Assembly (NCBI GenBank): GCA_027596035.1
Contig: JADGJA010000133.1
Coordinates: 1-38,513, forward strand
Reading direction: 5' to 3'
Source: Thoreauomyces humboldtii
Lineage: Eukaryota; Chytridiomycota; Chytridiomycetes; Spizellomycetales; Powellomycetaceae
Length of the DNA stretch: 38,513 nucleotides
This document shows, one piece after another, positions 10,829 through 23,200 of the stretch (position 1 is its first letter; each line of letters begins with the position of its first letter). Made by a program: the position numbers and the translations under genes. The notes under the pieces were generated by a model. It saw only the letters and a list, made by a program, of their open reading frames with translations. It was not told the DNA's origin and ran no database searches.

Positions 10829-13800
10829 ATGGCGGGTTCGGTTACATCGTCACGGTCGAATGGCAGTCGATCATCGGCCGCCAGCGGCATGAGCACGACT
10901 CGTGGAACAGGATTCTCGGAACGAATGGCCAAGAAATACAAAGGACCTTTCTTCTCCCTGCTTGTCACCCTTGTCAAAGATAGGTAGGGACGACACTGTT
11001 CGCTGACCAGAGTGTAGCCGGCGGGCGAAACTGACAGACAAGACGTTCTGCACCATCTCCAGCGAGCATAACAGGATTGGCGTGATCACGCTCATTGGCG
11101 AGTGGTTCCAGCTGCTCAATTTTGTATGTCAGCTCTCACGTTGCAATGCGGACAAGGGATCTCATGCTGATGTCTATCTTCCAGGCTTTCGACGGCTACA
11201 ATTGGGGGTATGCATGATGCCCTATCGAACAATATCTATAAGCCGAAGATCTCACTTCTGATACCTTGCCCTACAGGACTACACCGGGAACCATATGGGT
11301 TTATATCATGTCGGTATTCCAGTTCGAGAACATCATGATTCGCGACATCAACTACACCGTAAGCGAGGAATCACTTGGAGCACGAAACTCGTGACTGAAA
11401 CAGACGCTTAGGGACTCCTTTCACTCGTCGGAGTAGTCCTTGCTCTTACCTGTGAGTAACCTCGGCACGAACGAGCCATCCAGTCGTGAACGTGTGGTTA
11501 ACCGCGGAAATTCGTCCAGTGCTCCTGGTCTGGCTGTCCTACTACGTGTTTAGTGGGTTCTTCAAGGGGTCTTTCAAAGCTGGCATTGGTCCCGTGCGAA
11601 TGCTAAGAGGTGTCGTCTCGGCGCTATGTGAGTGCACCGGAGATGCAAGACGTCACAGTCGCCCGAACCGTTGACCACTTCCTGAATCAGTAACCGTGGG
11701 ATTCCTACCCCTTTACGTGCCGCTTCTTGCGGTTTTCAATTGTCGCGAGAGCCAGCACAACACTGCTGGCGGATATCCGGCGTGCACTGACCCGCTCAAT
11801 CTGGTGTTTGTGGTGCTGGCCTTCTTCGGGATCCTGATTTTGCTTCCTTTCACATTTTTGGCAACGATGACTTACTTCAAGCCCAACTCAAAGTATGTTA
11901 TGATCTTCCTATATCCTTTCAGTCATCTTCGCTAAAGTTTTGATACCATGGATTCAGGTCGAACTCCTGGTCGGCAAAGCCAAACCCGAGGCTGGAGTTG
12001 AGTGAGCTGATGGGCAAAGTGATCCTGGCCACAATAGCTGTCTTTGTTCGCCTAAAGATTGTGCGAGCCATCGTGCTTTTGTTATTTGCCTGCTGGGAAA
12101 CTTTCAGCATCTGGAGTTTTGTGCCGTATTACAGAAAGCAGATGAACTTTCTCAAATTCATTTTGAGCGTCGAGGTAGGAGAAAGCGCCGAATAATATCG
12201 AACTCAAGCTAACCATGCGATCAATGCAGCTGGTCTGGGCGTCTATCTGTCTGTTTCCGGTCGCTATACGAGATAACGATGCCACCGGAGGTACCGCTAT
12301 GATTGTATTCTTCTGCGGAACTCCCTTTGCTGCAGGGCTCGGCTTTCTGGGAATGTGTATCCGGTGGAACCAGCTTGAAGTTTTTCCGCGGCTCGCTTCC
12401 GAGGCTAGCGATGGGCAGGCGGAAGCGCCAGTCAAAACAATCCAAGATGTTGAATTGGCCAACTCTGCGCGCGATAAGGACATTCTGATTTTGGAAGGCA
12501 TTCACTTCCGATATCCCTGGATGGTTGCGCTCTACACACGACCATTCCTGCATGATGGTGCTTCGGAAGACGATGTTCGACGAGCCGAACTCGTATATCG
12601 TCGTGGAATGGAGCTCTTTCCGGACGATGGAGGCCTTCTTGTCTCTGCTGCCCTATTCTTTACGGTAGGTGAGAAGAAGCATAACCAAACATGCCGGGCT
12701 TGGGCGAATGACCTAACTTGTCATCAGGCGTACCGAGGCGATACAGCCATGGCAATTATGCTCTGCCAAAAAGTTCTGAAGAGCAATCCACCAATCGACG
12801 TTGAATTCACCGTGTTCTACCTTCGCCGAGGAGGAATATTCGAATCCGCGAACGGTGGACCCCGTCTCGATCTCGTTGACCAGCTGGACTTTAAGGTTGG
12901 GCTTTGGGACGTGCTTTCTGCCTGCAAGCGTCGTCTCACAGAATGCCGCTACGTTTAGCACCTCAACAAGCGGGCCAAAAACTACCATGAGGAAGCCAAG
13001 AGAAAAATCGGTCTCTTCTGGAAGCAGCTTCTGCTGGATCAATCACAGCGGATGCAGTTAAGAATGCTGAACGACCTGGCTTCTCAAATCAATAAAGCCG
13101 AGCGTCGAGCTGCGGGCGCGTACGAGCAACTGTGCAACCGTTTTCCAATGGGACGACATTGGTATACCTGCTTGAAGCAGAAATGATTTGCAATAGCCAA
13201 AATTACATTTGCTTACGGCCCTCTACCTTCAGGATTGCATATGCAAACTTCATCGAGGAAGTGCAACACAATGTCAAACGCGCAGACGAAATCTATGCTC
13301 AATACGAGGCCGCACAAGCAGAGAGCGAGGAGCCTGACGACGGGGATGAACATCACTCCTCAGCAGGTGGTAGCGATAGCCGCAAAGGATCGGCAAATGT
13401 TCGAAATCGTCGTGGCTCATCCATCACGGGGAAAGTTATGCGTCTGGCTGGACAGACGAAGAAGTACGTTATGACTCGTACTAAAGCCATGACCCACGAC
13501 GGTGATGCTTATTCAAGTTTGCTCGCCCAGGGAGCGGAAAGCATACCGCGAATACCATAGGCAGATTACGAGCCTCAAGTCGATTGCACTCCAACGTATG
13601 GGCGCCATTACCAAGGGTCTCATCCTGGTAAGGCTTACTTCTTCCGTGCTACTTTGCTCTTGCTAACTGAGATGCTATTGCGCAGGTTCTAATTTTAGTC
13701 GTACTTGGCGAGTTCGTCTATGGCATCGAAATAACCAAAGTCATTCTGTCAAAGATCGACACCGTTATCAGTTCTGGATACCGGCGCGAAGCGGCGATAT

Positions 13801-16405
13801 CAATTCCAGCCGCCGTTCGGTCTATGGAAGACGCTGCTCTTGCCGGAAATACCACTCTTTTCTATCAATATCAGGCGGCGGCTTCGACTCTTGTACAGCC
13901 CCTGGATGAACTCCAAAAGGTGTATCGGTGGGAGGCAGACCTCTTTGCAAAACTAAAATTTGAAAATAACTCTGAATTGTGGGATGATAGGTGCTGTTCT
14001 ACGACAAAATGCGCGACAGCGTGCAGGTAAGCGTGAGGAAATTGTGGGGAATTTTTTCCAATTAATAACCACCATATAACATATGATAGATGAATTTATG
14101 GACAAACAACTCTATCATGGTTACTGAGTAAGAACAAGTGCTCATCATCGGGAAGCGCTGTCGCAAACTGAACCTGTGAATCTTTGCTGACAGATTGCGA
14201 AACGTCGGCTATGCCGGAAACAACACATACGCAACTCGCTATGTCAATCTTTTTGATGCATCTACAATGCTGACCTCCTGTGGAACGTTCACAATCTTGA
14301 TGCCACCAGACGAGTTTGTAAACTCAACAGCAATGCACAACACCAACTATTGGTATTGGCTAATAAAAAATGCGCCAAACGCGGTAAGTTGTGCGACGAA
14401 ATCGAGCACATTCACAAACACTACCTTAACGGTGGATGAGATTTCAGGTGGCTTCGGCGTACTCCGTCGCCACATACGATTTTGTACTTCAAGTCAAGTC
14501 ACAGACGTTGAATCTCTTCTCTATTCAAGAAGCAATTCTCTGCGCGATAGGCGTTGCCGTGCTATTGACGGGACTTCTGTTGTTTTCGCCTACCATGCGC
14601 AAAGTAGAAGCGGAGCGAGAACTGTCGTTAAAGTCATTCACCAAAATCCCTCGTTCCGTTGCCGAAAACATCTACCACAAATATACGCACGGGCTTTCAC
14701 GCGGCACGAACGATGACGACGACTTCAACAATTCGGATTCAGAGGAAGAAGAAGAGGAAGGAGAGGACGCAGGGGGCGAGGAGGAGATTGACACGTCTCA
14801 CGCAGCTGTATATCGGCGGATGAGCCAACAAATCTGGGTATCGAATGCCAGGGCAGATACATGTCGGGCCGAGAAAGCTAACTGACATACCTCGCATCAG
14901 GCATCGCTGCTCTTCATTGTTCTCCTATTTGTTGGCTTCTTCTTGGGGAGCTACTACACATTGAAGCCACTGGTTGACGTTGCAACGAGAATCAATTTAG
15001 CTTTACGCATCAAATTTGGGGCCATCCGCTCGGAATTCTTGCTGAACGAACTCTTGAGACACGACACGATTATTTGGCCTGATCCCAGCGCCATCATGGC
15101 GCTTGCAGTCGCGGACATGAATACGCAGCTGTCCTTTCGGTATGAGCTCCAATCGTACCGGCCCTCACTGACTTTGAGCTTACATCTTCAACTCATTGTT
15201 GTGCCAGTAACACGCTGGTTTTAGGTGTGCCTAGTGCCCTCAATTCCGTTAGTTCCCCTCTGAACTCGGAGGTAGTGAACCTGCTGTTCTCGGATATCTA
15301 CGAGGGCTTGACCATCAACGATGCGATGGCATTCCTCGAATATACGGTAGCCACCATTGCAAGTATGCCAAGTCCTCCATCGGCAGATGACATCAACGTA
15401 TGTGCCATGCAGAGTTTCCAAATTGCACTTCCCTGTCCCTCATCCTGGCACTTGGTTTCACAGGTTTATGATCTGGCGGCTACCTCTGGGGTTGTGATTA
15501 CGGGGATGCAAGAAGCAGCGGACCTGCTCCGCTCCTTGTACCTCGACAATCAAGCAAGCGTCCAGGCAATCACGGGCGCGATTCTAGGATGCATGATTTT
15601 TGCCTTCCTTGTCATCTACTGGAGAGTTTTCCGACGAGTCGTTCGCATGCTCAACGAAGACAAACAAAGCACCCTCCAGCTACTGCTCCTTATCCCGCCA
15701 ACCACAGCGATTGATATGGACATCATTAAGCTTCTCACGCAATCAGAAGACGACGCTGCCGTGGGAAAGGTTCGACGCTGGTTCCGAGCGTGGAGACCTG
15801 GGTCGCGGCAAAAGTCTATAGACAGCTTAGCAGAGGGCAAGGCAAAGGGCGACGCCACCAGGGACATAGACGGGAAACCGGTCGCAGTGCCGGTGATGAC
15901 CGTACCGATGACGAAACAGGTGTCTTTGACCGAGGTCGAGCGCGGGTTCGGCTCCACGACAGCACAACGTTCAAGCTTCAGTGAGAAGCTGCCGCCCAAA
16001 CTCGGAACAATCACGGCATCTGTCGAAATCTCGCGGACATCGTCTTTCAACAACGACATTCCCATGGTCGAATCTCCGTATGGTTCCGCTGGCGCCGTAT
16101 TTACGCCCGAAGAGACAATCATCAGCGCTACGGCTTCGCCGAGAGCCTCGGTCTTAAAACGGAGGCGATCGAGCGTTACTCGCAGCGCTTCCTCGCCGCT
16201 GCTGCTAGGTGCGGGGGAACGACATAACTCCAGCGGGGAGATTGGCCTGAACCCCATCGCCGAAGTCATTCATCGCGAGGAACCTGCCGAACGCCGAAGA
16301 CCGAGCGTTGCTGGCGCTGGTCGGTCGGCGATGCGAGGAAGTCCCAGCTTTGGCAACACGGCCGGGGTCAAACGGGACGGAGTGAGTTGGGGTCCGCACA
16401 AGTGA
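10829..16405 (+). CDS. TmcB/'tiny macrocysts'-type giant membrane protein
   Basis: I resolve 20 exons with all phases closing, giving 1475 aa. Starts are 10829, 11018, 11185, 11277, 11412, 11484, 11691, 11958, 12230, 12728, 12959, 13233, 13531, 13686, 13991, 14090, 14194, 14448, 14901 and 15208. Residues 40-400 hold about seven transmembrane helices. Residues 435-515 form TPR-like helices (VRRAELVYRRGMELFPDD, then GDTAMAIMLCQKVLK), followed by HLNKRAKNYHEEAKRKIG and FIEEV...ADEIYAQYE, which is the TmcB/TmcC pattern. Four more helices follow, with an acidic run of Glu/Asp near 14720-14795 and a C-terminal Ser/Arg-rich cytosolic tail after 15650. Related chytrid and Dictyostelium proteins often carry a PAS domain; I see none here. 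Function is unknown beyond the sexual-development phenotype that names the amoebal family. The first intron is only 34 nt. Family assignment is by memory of its layout. Confidence 0.8.
10984..11017 (+). other. 34-nt intron
   Basis: Begins gtaggg and ends gtgtag. Its removal joins codon phase 2 to phase 1 and avoids an in-frame stop in the TmcB-like gene. It is among the shortest introns in the window. Confidence 0.6.
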
Positions 16406-17214
16406 TCTGGCGCTGCGGTCTTCTTGTTCGACCTCTTTTCCCCGATCCTTCCTATAGTACGGGGCAAACCCAAATTACCACGTCAATTCATGGTTTCGTG
16501 GTCTACTGGACGCAGTAGTTCAAAGCCCCCGTGTATTTCCGATCTGAACTACGATGGGTATGACTTTTCACGTTTCTTCGCACGGGTTTAAAATTCGCTG
16601 TCCAAGAGAGCGGCAAAAGGAAAAGGCCGTTTAGATTTTCGCACTGTGCTATCGAAAGCCTCCCTGCGCAACCAGTCAGCGGTGGCCTGTGGTCAGCCTC
16701 GTCGATGCAGGGTCTTCCGTCATGCTTTCATGCGTCGAACGTGAAGATAAAAAATTGCGAGAGGGGCAACGGGTGGCAGGAAACTTCGTCGCCTGTATCA
16801 GGGAACCACGTTTCGCCCAACGCGAAGTGGTCATGGTCGATGCCCTGACTAAAAGTTAGGCAGGGAGGGAGATGGAACTCACGGCCGTGACCGGTGCATG
16901 GCTATCTTCAGCTAGTATCAGGGAACCGTGTCTCGACTGAAAGACACGATAGCGTGTCCGCAACGCGAAAGGGTCATCCTGCAGCGAATTTACCTTCAAA
17001 TGCCCTTCTCTGGAGAGAAGAAGAGTAATACTGATGAGGGAATGCCAAAAAAAACCTAGTTCGACGTCATCCTGCCATGGAGTAAGCGTACGTACAGCAT
17101 ATGCACGCGGAGAGCCAAGAAAGGTTCTGCTTTAAAAAGATGGTGTGAACGGCTCTCCCTTTGCAGATTCCTCGTCGCCTCTAACCCTTCAACCTGCCTT
17201 CGTTCATTGCTATC
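16406..17214. other. Gene-free region with imperfect repeats
   Basis: About 800 nt between the TmcB-like stop and the peroxygenase ATG, with no open frame resembling an exon. It contains the repeat pair described separately at 16795-16976. A TATA-like tttaaaaag at 17131-17139 sits about 80 nt upstream of the peroxygenase ATG and could be its core promoter. Confidence 0.45.
16795..16976 (+). repeat. Two imperfect direct repeats with internal hairpins
   Basis: The string tatcagggaacc occurs at 16796 and again exactly 120 nt later at 16916. Each copy is followed by caacgcgaa(g/a)(t/g)ggtcat (16818 and 16960), after spacers of different length. In the first copy ccacgtttcgc and gcgaagtgg can pair around a five-base loop. 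In the second copy the spacer instead contains gtgtct and agacac, which can pair around eight bases. The function is unknown; it could be a diverged repeat element or a structured RNA. Confidence 0.4.
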
Positions 17215-18061
17215 ATGCTCGGCCTTCCTTCCTTCTTCTTCCTATTTTCCCTCGCCTCGGCCTTCCCTCAACCGCAGTGGATGGCTCCGGGACCCGACGA
17301 TGTGCGAGGTCCTTGCCCTATGATGAACTCGTTGGCCAACCACGGCCTCATCCCAAGATCCGGCCGGAACATTGCCAACCATGAATACCTTGAGGGTCTC
17401 ATGAAGGTCAACTGCGGTGTCGACCTTGCTTCGGCATTCCTCACTGGCGCCGCCGTTCTGGGGGTTCCTCACCGACTCGATCTTAGCTTCGGACTTGATG
17501 ACCTTCGCAAACACAGGACAATTGAACACGATGCCAGTTTCAGTAAGATACACTGGAGAATCGAGTAGCACGCTCACAATGTTTCTTGCTAACAATGTTC
17601 CACTCAAAGGTCGCAACGACTGCTACTTGTCTTCCATTGACGCCGAGGGGGAATGCGACAACTACTCGTTCAACCAGACTTTGTACAACCAACTTCGTAG
17701 CCTAGCGGACGAAGACAGTTTCCTCAACTACACTTCGATTGCCGCCTCCCGTCTTCAGCGACAGGCGGACACCCACAACCGCAACCCCAACAACGACATT
17801 GGCCTTCGTCAAGGTGTCATCGTCCACGGTGAAGGAGCGATCCTTCTGCAATTCTTCGGTTGGCAGTTCGGTGCGATCCACAACCGTGTTCCGCTCAACT
17901 ACACCGATTCCATCTTCGAGCACGAACGCCTCCCGTACGACTTGGGATGGACACCCCCGCCCCTCCCCATCACCCTTGCCATCGCTGGCGCTGGCGAGGC
18001 TGCCATCATTGCCGAGGAAGTTCGCCTCTCAAAGACACTTTTCCCCACGGGTGGCGTGTAG
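17215..18061 (+). CDS. Secreted heme-thiolate peroxidase (unspecific peroxygenase / chloroperoxidase family)
   Basis: Exons 17215..17542 and 17610..18061 give 259 aa, the size of short (group I) peroxygenases. A signal peptide (MLGLPSFFFLFSLASAF) predicts secretion. The proximal-ligand motif RGPCPMMNSLANHGLIPRSG places the heme-binding Cys at 34. The EHD metal-site motif, IEHDASFSRND, is assembled across the 67-nt intron, which confirms the splice. Several NxS/T sites suggest glycosylation. The family uses hydrogen peroxide to hydroxylate, epoxidise or halogenate diverse organics outside the cell. A candidate acid-base Glu is in HGEGAILLQFFG, though I cannot fix it without an alignment. The gene is convergent with the GH28 enzyme, and both products are secreted. 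Confidence 0.92.
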
Positions 18062-18623
18062 AGCTTTCTGTCCGCTCTTCCTCTCGTGCTTCTCGTCTCT
18101 TCTCTAGATCTTTTTTATTTTTCTCTATATACATTTTATTGGATCTAGTCTTTTCTTACCTACCTCCTGTCAATACCGTGAAGACCCTTTGTCCCCCAAA
18201 CTCTCAGTCTTCCGGCCGTGTGAATCAGGTGTGAGTCATAAGGCTGTCGGAAGGGAAGGGAAGCCGCTGCGAGCAATGGCTATCCGGAAGGCATTACAAA
18301 GATGTCAGATGAGACTCAAACTGCTTCCCTTCTTCGAGGAGCGGATGACTATTTTCTTGAGAAGGCAGGTGCTTACATGTAGCTTGTCGTCGATACTCTC
18401 ATTTTTCCGGGAAGCGGACGGCTGGATCCTTCGGCAAGTCATCATCCTGGCATTCCTGAGACCTGCTTCCCAAGACCTTTGACATCCTGGTTTTGCAACC
18501 TTTGGTATTTGGGAAGCATGTATTCATATAATCTACAGTTTTCTACGAGCTCTAAGAATGTACGAGGAGAGATACTTGATTCGGACCGGCCGAGTTAAAG
18601 CATGGACAACCAAACGCGGCAAT
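18062..18623. other. Convergent intergenic region
   Basis: About 560 nt between two convergent stops. A T/A-rich, pyrimidine-rich stretch at about 18108-18160 is a plausible 3' end region for the peroxygenase transcript. I see no gene or RNA structure. Confidence 0.4.
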
Positions 18624-19858
18624 TTAATTGATGGAGACCTCCGCGTTCGTGATGACATTGGCGTGATAACCGGTTGCCCCGGTGGTGGTGAGTCCCTCCA
18701 CCCTGATGTTCGTGCAGGTGTGACCGGCGAGGCAGTTGACGCCGACGATGGGCCTCTGAACGGCGCCGCTTGCTCCAGAGACTTTGAAATTCTTGAAGAC
18801 GGCGTTGGAGACGGTGAGCGAACCGGTCGCTGCACCACACTTCGTGTGAGGACACCAGAAGAGGTCGATATCAATGGGATGAGCCGTAGACGTCATGGTG
18901 AAGTCTTCGTAAAGGAGGTTGGTGACGGAACCGCCGGAGATCGGGTAAGACTTGACTGTGACGCCGCTGTCGGCGTTTGAGATTGTAACGTTGCGGTAAT
19001 GGACGCCATTGACACTCGCTGACGATCCGATATTGTTGGAGAAGGACCCGATGTTGCAACCGGCCGTATGCTTGCACACACTAAGACAGTAGACCTCGTT
19101 AGGAAAAGCGAGAGTAAAGGGAAAAACGCCATAAATAGGTTACTTACATGTTCTCGGCGAGGAAGTTGGTAGTAGGGGACTTCACCGTGACGCATTCGTC
19201 GCCTCCTTCGACGGAAACGTCGTGAACATAGTTCGAATCGCCAGAAATATCGATTCCATCTGTGCGATAATAATGTCAGTGAACGCGTATGCACTCAAGC
19301 TCCTTGATTCGATAACGTACCTGTCTCTCCGATAATGTCGGCGATAATCTGGATGTTTCGAACGACGTTGTTGTTTCCGTTGACCACAACATGGAACTTG
19401 GGAGCGTTCAGGAAAAGCAGGTTTTCCACGACCGCATTGTTGCACTTCTCCAGCCTGAGGATTCGCGGTCGATTGGGGAAAAGAGAAAGGTCGTTGTTCT
19501 TGCGATATTCGCCTCCGTTTCCCTGAATGGAACCTTTCCCAGTGACCGTGAAATTCTCCGCGTGAAGGAAGGTGATGATGTTTCCGCCGAGGAGAGGGTT
19601 GAATGGAACGTTGATTGCCCCATCAATCTGGAATGTAAAAGGTACGATTTTTTCGAACAAGATGGGATTGTGGAGTTCGTGGTCGCCTTCGGGGACAAGC
19701 AAAGTGGAGCCGGGGCTGGCCTTGACGCAGGACAGGTAGGCAGCGCGGATGAGGGTGCTGATGTCGTCTCCTGGCGCATGGTTGGCAATAGGACAGACTT
19801 TGGCATCGGCAACTGCTACGGTTGCAGCTGCCAGTAAGAGAATCGAGGAAAAACGCAT
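18624..19858 (-). CDS. Secreted GH28 rhamnogalacturonase-like glycoside hydrolase
   Basis: Exons 19321..19858, 19148..19259 and 18624..19080 give 368 aa; introns are 61 and 67 nt. The ATG at 19858 starts a signal peptide (MRFSSILLLAAATVAVADA); an upstream in-frame ATG at 19903 would bury it. The repeated right-handed beta-helix pattern and the GH28 core are visible: TDGIDISG (179-186), GGDECVTVKSPT (198-209), and AGCNIGSF (223-230). GDECVTVKSP and GC.IGS are typical of the rhamnogalacturonan hydrolase branch, not of polygalacturonases, which have DD and GHG. The usual GHG His is replaced in context by TAHPIDID. The likely substrate is the rhamnogalacturonan backbone of pectin, cleaved outside the cell by inversion. 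Confidence 0.87.
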
Positions 19859-20261
19859 TGCTACTAGGGAACGGAGGAATGGAGGAACCGGTAGGCTGCC
19901 CATCCCGCAAGCCGGCGTTTTGATAGATTTCCTCCATCATGCTCGAGCGGTGACTTCCTCACCATGAACCAGCGGTCTCAATTGCAACTTGGTCACCACC
20001 GACGTACAGACAGAACAAGCATCCTATGGAAAAGGTTGAAAGATGGGAAACGGGAAGATTTTTGAGGCGCCCCGGCCTTCCTGTCAATCCCGTTGCCGTT
20101 TCAGCACCTGCCAAAAACTCCGATGCACCAATTGACGCATCGTTGCTGTCCAAACCGTGTTACTTCTCTCAACCACGCACAACAAGGCAAACGAACAGAG
20201 GGCAAGATGTGTATTCAGCGCAGAAGTGCAACGTAGTCAGGGACGGGTGATGAAAAAGCTT
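19859..20261. promoter_or_regulatory. Upstream region of the GH28 gene / 3' flank of clathrin
   Basis: About 400 nt between the GH28 start and the clathrin stop, both on the minus strand. I see no coding sequence. It should contain the clathrin 3' UTR and the GH28 promoter. Confidence 0.35.
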
Positions 20262-23200
20262 TCAGAAAGTGTTGAAACCGTTAACCCCGCTGTACGCTCC
20301 GGGTTGCGGGCCGCCGTATCCCTGGGGGGCGCCGCCGTATCCGCCTCCTGGCTGGCCACCAGCAAAGGTCAGCATGAGAGGGTTGCCGAGGCCAGGGAGA
20401 ATCGTGGTATCTTCAAGGCGAGGAGCATAACCGATCAGTGGGGAGCGGGGCTAGTAGAAGCAAATTACCCATCTCACCTTGCTTCTCCTTGTCCTCCTCC
20501 TTCTGGGTTCTGCTGGTGTTGGAGGCCTCGAGCTTGTCAACCTTGGACATGTACTCGCGGGTGACCTGGACAAAATAGGGCATGGCAAAGTCGTTGAGAC
20601 GGTTCCTCCACGACAGCTCAAGGATGACGTCAGGCCTCAGGAGATCGTAGCAGGTGAAGAGGCACGCCGCAAAGCACTCCTTCTTGTCGCTCTCGATAAA
20701 GTACTGAAGCAATTCCTCGGCTGTCTCGGTGTCTCGCGAAATGGCCGCGGTCTCCATGGCGTCCTTGTAGAGCTTGTCCTGCTTGGACAAAGTGATCGAC
20801 TGCTTCCAACGGCGGTTTTTCTGCAAAGCGTTCAAGGCGTCAACATGAGCAGAAACTTAAGTGTAAGAACTTTGGTGCTTTTCCCACCTTGTACAGGTGG
20901 GCGGATATGCGGCGGAACTCCAAGAGCTCGTGCTTCTCCAGGCGCTGTGCAAGTGCAATGTTGTCAAAGCTGTCAAAGTTGTCGATGGAATCACGCAAAG
21001 ACTTGAAATCCTCTTCCTCAATGAGCAGTTCGTTATAGGCAGTGTTGACCGCTTGGTTGTTTGCCTGGAGAGAGAATTGAGATCAGTTGCCGGAGATAAG
21101 GCATAACGTAAAGCACGGGAAAGATACGCACCTGCTGCACAGAGATCAAATATGGCTTGATAAGAGGCAAGTTATTGGATTTCTGGAACATCTGCACCAC
21201 GCGAGTGTGATCAATACGAGCGGTAAGGACCGACAGGAGGTCGGTGATCGAAAGCGGTTGCTGCTCAAGATAGAAACGCAGCGCCTTGTAGTAGATCTCG
21301 AGGTTGGACACCTTGACGATCACGTCCTTGAACGCGGTGTGTTCCCATGCATCGGCAGAATGCTCCATGATAGTAAGTGCCGCGTTGTCGTGTTCGTCAT
21401 AGTGCGTGTAAAGGAAGACAAGCTCGGGCCACATGTGGGCCGTTTCCGTGGCGCGGATAACCTTTGGAATGTTGATCCGTTGCCAGAAGAGCTTCAAGTG
21501 CTCCATCATGCGTTCTGGCTTGTATTTGGAGTACAGGATGGCGAGTTCTGTGAACATGCCCATATGCGCGCGCTCCAAGCCGAGACCCGCCTCGAGCAAG
21601 GTCATAAGCTCGTCAAAGTTGCCGCGGCGTTCGTAGAGGCGAATAAGCTCTTCCAGTTCCTCCGCGTGAATGATTAAGTGCAACGCACAGATCTGAGCAA
21701 GCCTGAACTCGCCATTCTCCACACAAGCAGCATTGACCTGCTTCCAGACTCTGAGAAGCACAGTTTCACATGATTAGTGAAAGTACTCGCTATGAAGTTC
21801 TACATATGCATACTTAGTTGCGTTGGCTTTCCGTGCGCAGTCGACCGCAGCTTGGTACTCGTTCAGATAGACCAGAGTAGAAGCCAGTCGCGCCCAGTTT
21901 GAAACATTGTTGAAGAGGATCTTGGCAGCCTCATACATCTTCTCATCGAAACACCTTTCACCAACGACGGCAATCTGGGCAAGGTTCGGCGTGGAGATGA
22001 ACTCCTCGAGATCTGCAAGACGACCTGTCTTGGCGAAAGCGAAAACAAGCTCACTTTCGATCGCGGGTTCCCGAGACTTCTTGCGAGCCACCTGCAGGTA
22101 ACGAACAAGGTCTTCGAACTTGTTGGCTCGGTTAGCGATTTGGATGACCTCTGCAGCGTTGGACGCATCGTCGGACTTGATGTACGACTCGATAGCCTCT
22201 GAAACTCGCATGTGGTCCAGTTGCGCCTTTGCAAGTTTGCTCCAAACTTCAGGAATATCCACTCGTTCGGCAAACTCGTGCGCGCGGTCCAGATCACCAA
22301 TATGATCGAGAAGGACGGCGATTCCGTTCGAGTGCTGCTCGTACTTCTTGAAGATAGCAAACGCTTCTTCAAAGAGGTCGGCCCCAATAGCGATGTTGGC
22401 AATTTCGGGAGCGTCGTAGTTGTCCAGACGAGTGATGTAGTCCATCACGCGAGTTTTGTCGGCCTTAAGAAGATAGGTAAAAAGATAGGTAAGCCTATGC
22501 ACACTGATGCCATATAAAGCGCATGTCGCCGTACCTTGATAGCCGTCAAAATCAGCAGATTCTGAAGATTTCGGTTGTCGCTGAATGCGGAGCCTTCGAC
22601 AACAATCTTCTCAAGAAGTTCAATAAGCTCGTTTGGTAGGTCAGCGGCCATGAATGCCTTCACGGTGATTGAAACGTCTTCAGGGTCTTGCGTTTCGGGA
22701 AGTGCCGTGGCGACCACTTGATCGATGAGCTGTCTCCGGAAAGTGTTGGTAGGCTGCAACGCAAAGTTCCACAACTCGCCGTCACGACGTTTGACCAGGT
22801 AGCGCGACTGATGTTTGAACATCGAGTTGTCGTTGGTGATTTGCAGCAGCTCTTGGTCGCATTGCCCTCGCTCATACGAAATGTATGCGAGGTAGGGGTC
22901 ACGCTTCTCGCAGTATTTACCAACCACTCGAGCGTCGTAAAGCGTATTCTCCTTTAGGAAGTGCTCTGCGTTTGCATTGGTGTCGATGTAGATTTTTGCC
23001 AACGCGTTGTAGATGTGAGGTTCGGTGTTTCCCTCCTTAGCCTTGCTTTCCAGGAAAGGTAAGAGCAACTTCAGCCGGTTTCGCTTCTCAGTTTCCTCGA
23101 CCAAGCGATCGATGGGCACGGCCCCGCGGACAGACAGAAGTAAGTTCTTAATGATGTTCTCATCGCAATCCACGTCAAGAAGAGCTCCGATAACCTCGGG

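Noticed and set aside
15616..16269. 217-aa minus-strand frame opposite the TmcB-like gene
   Set aside because: Antisense to its last exon; no recognisable domain.
21087..21677. 196-aa plus-strand frame opposite clathrin
   Set aside because: Antisense to conserved clathrin repeats; no independent coding evidence.
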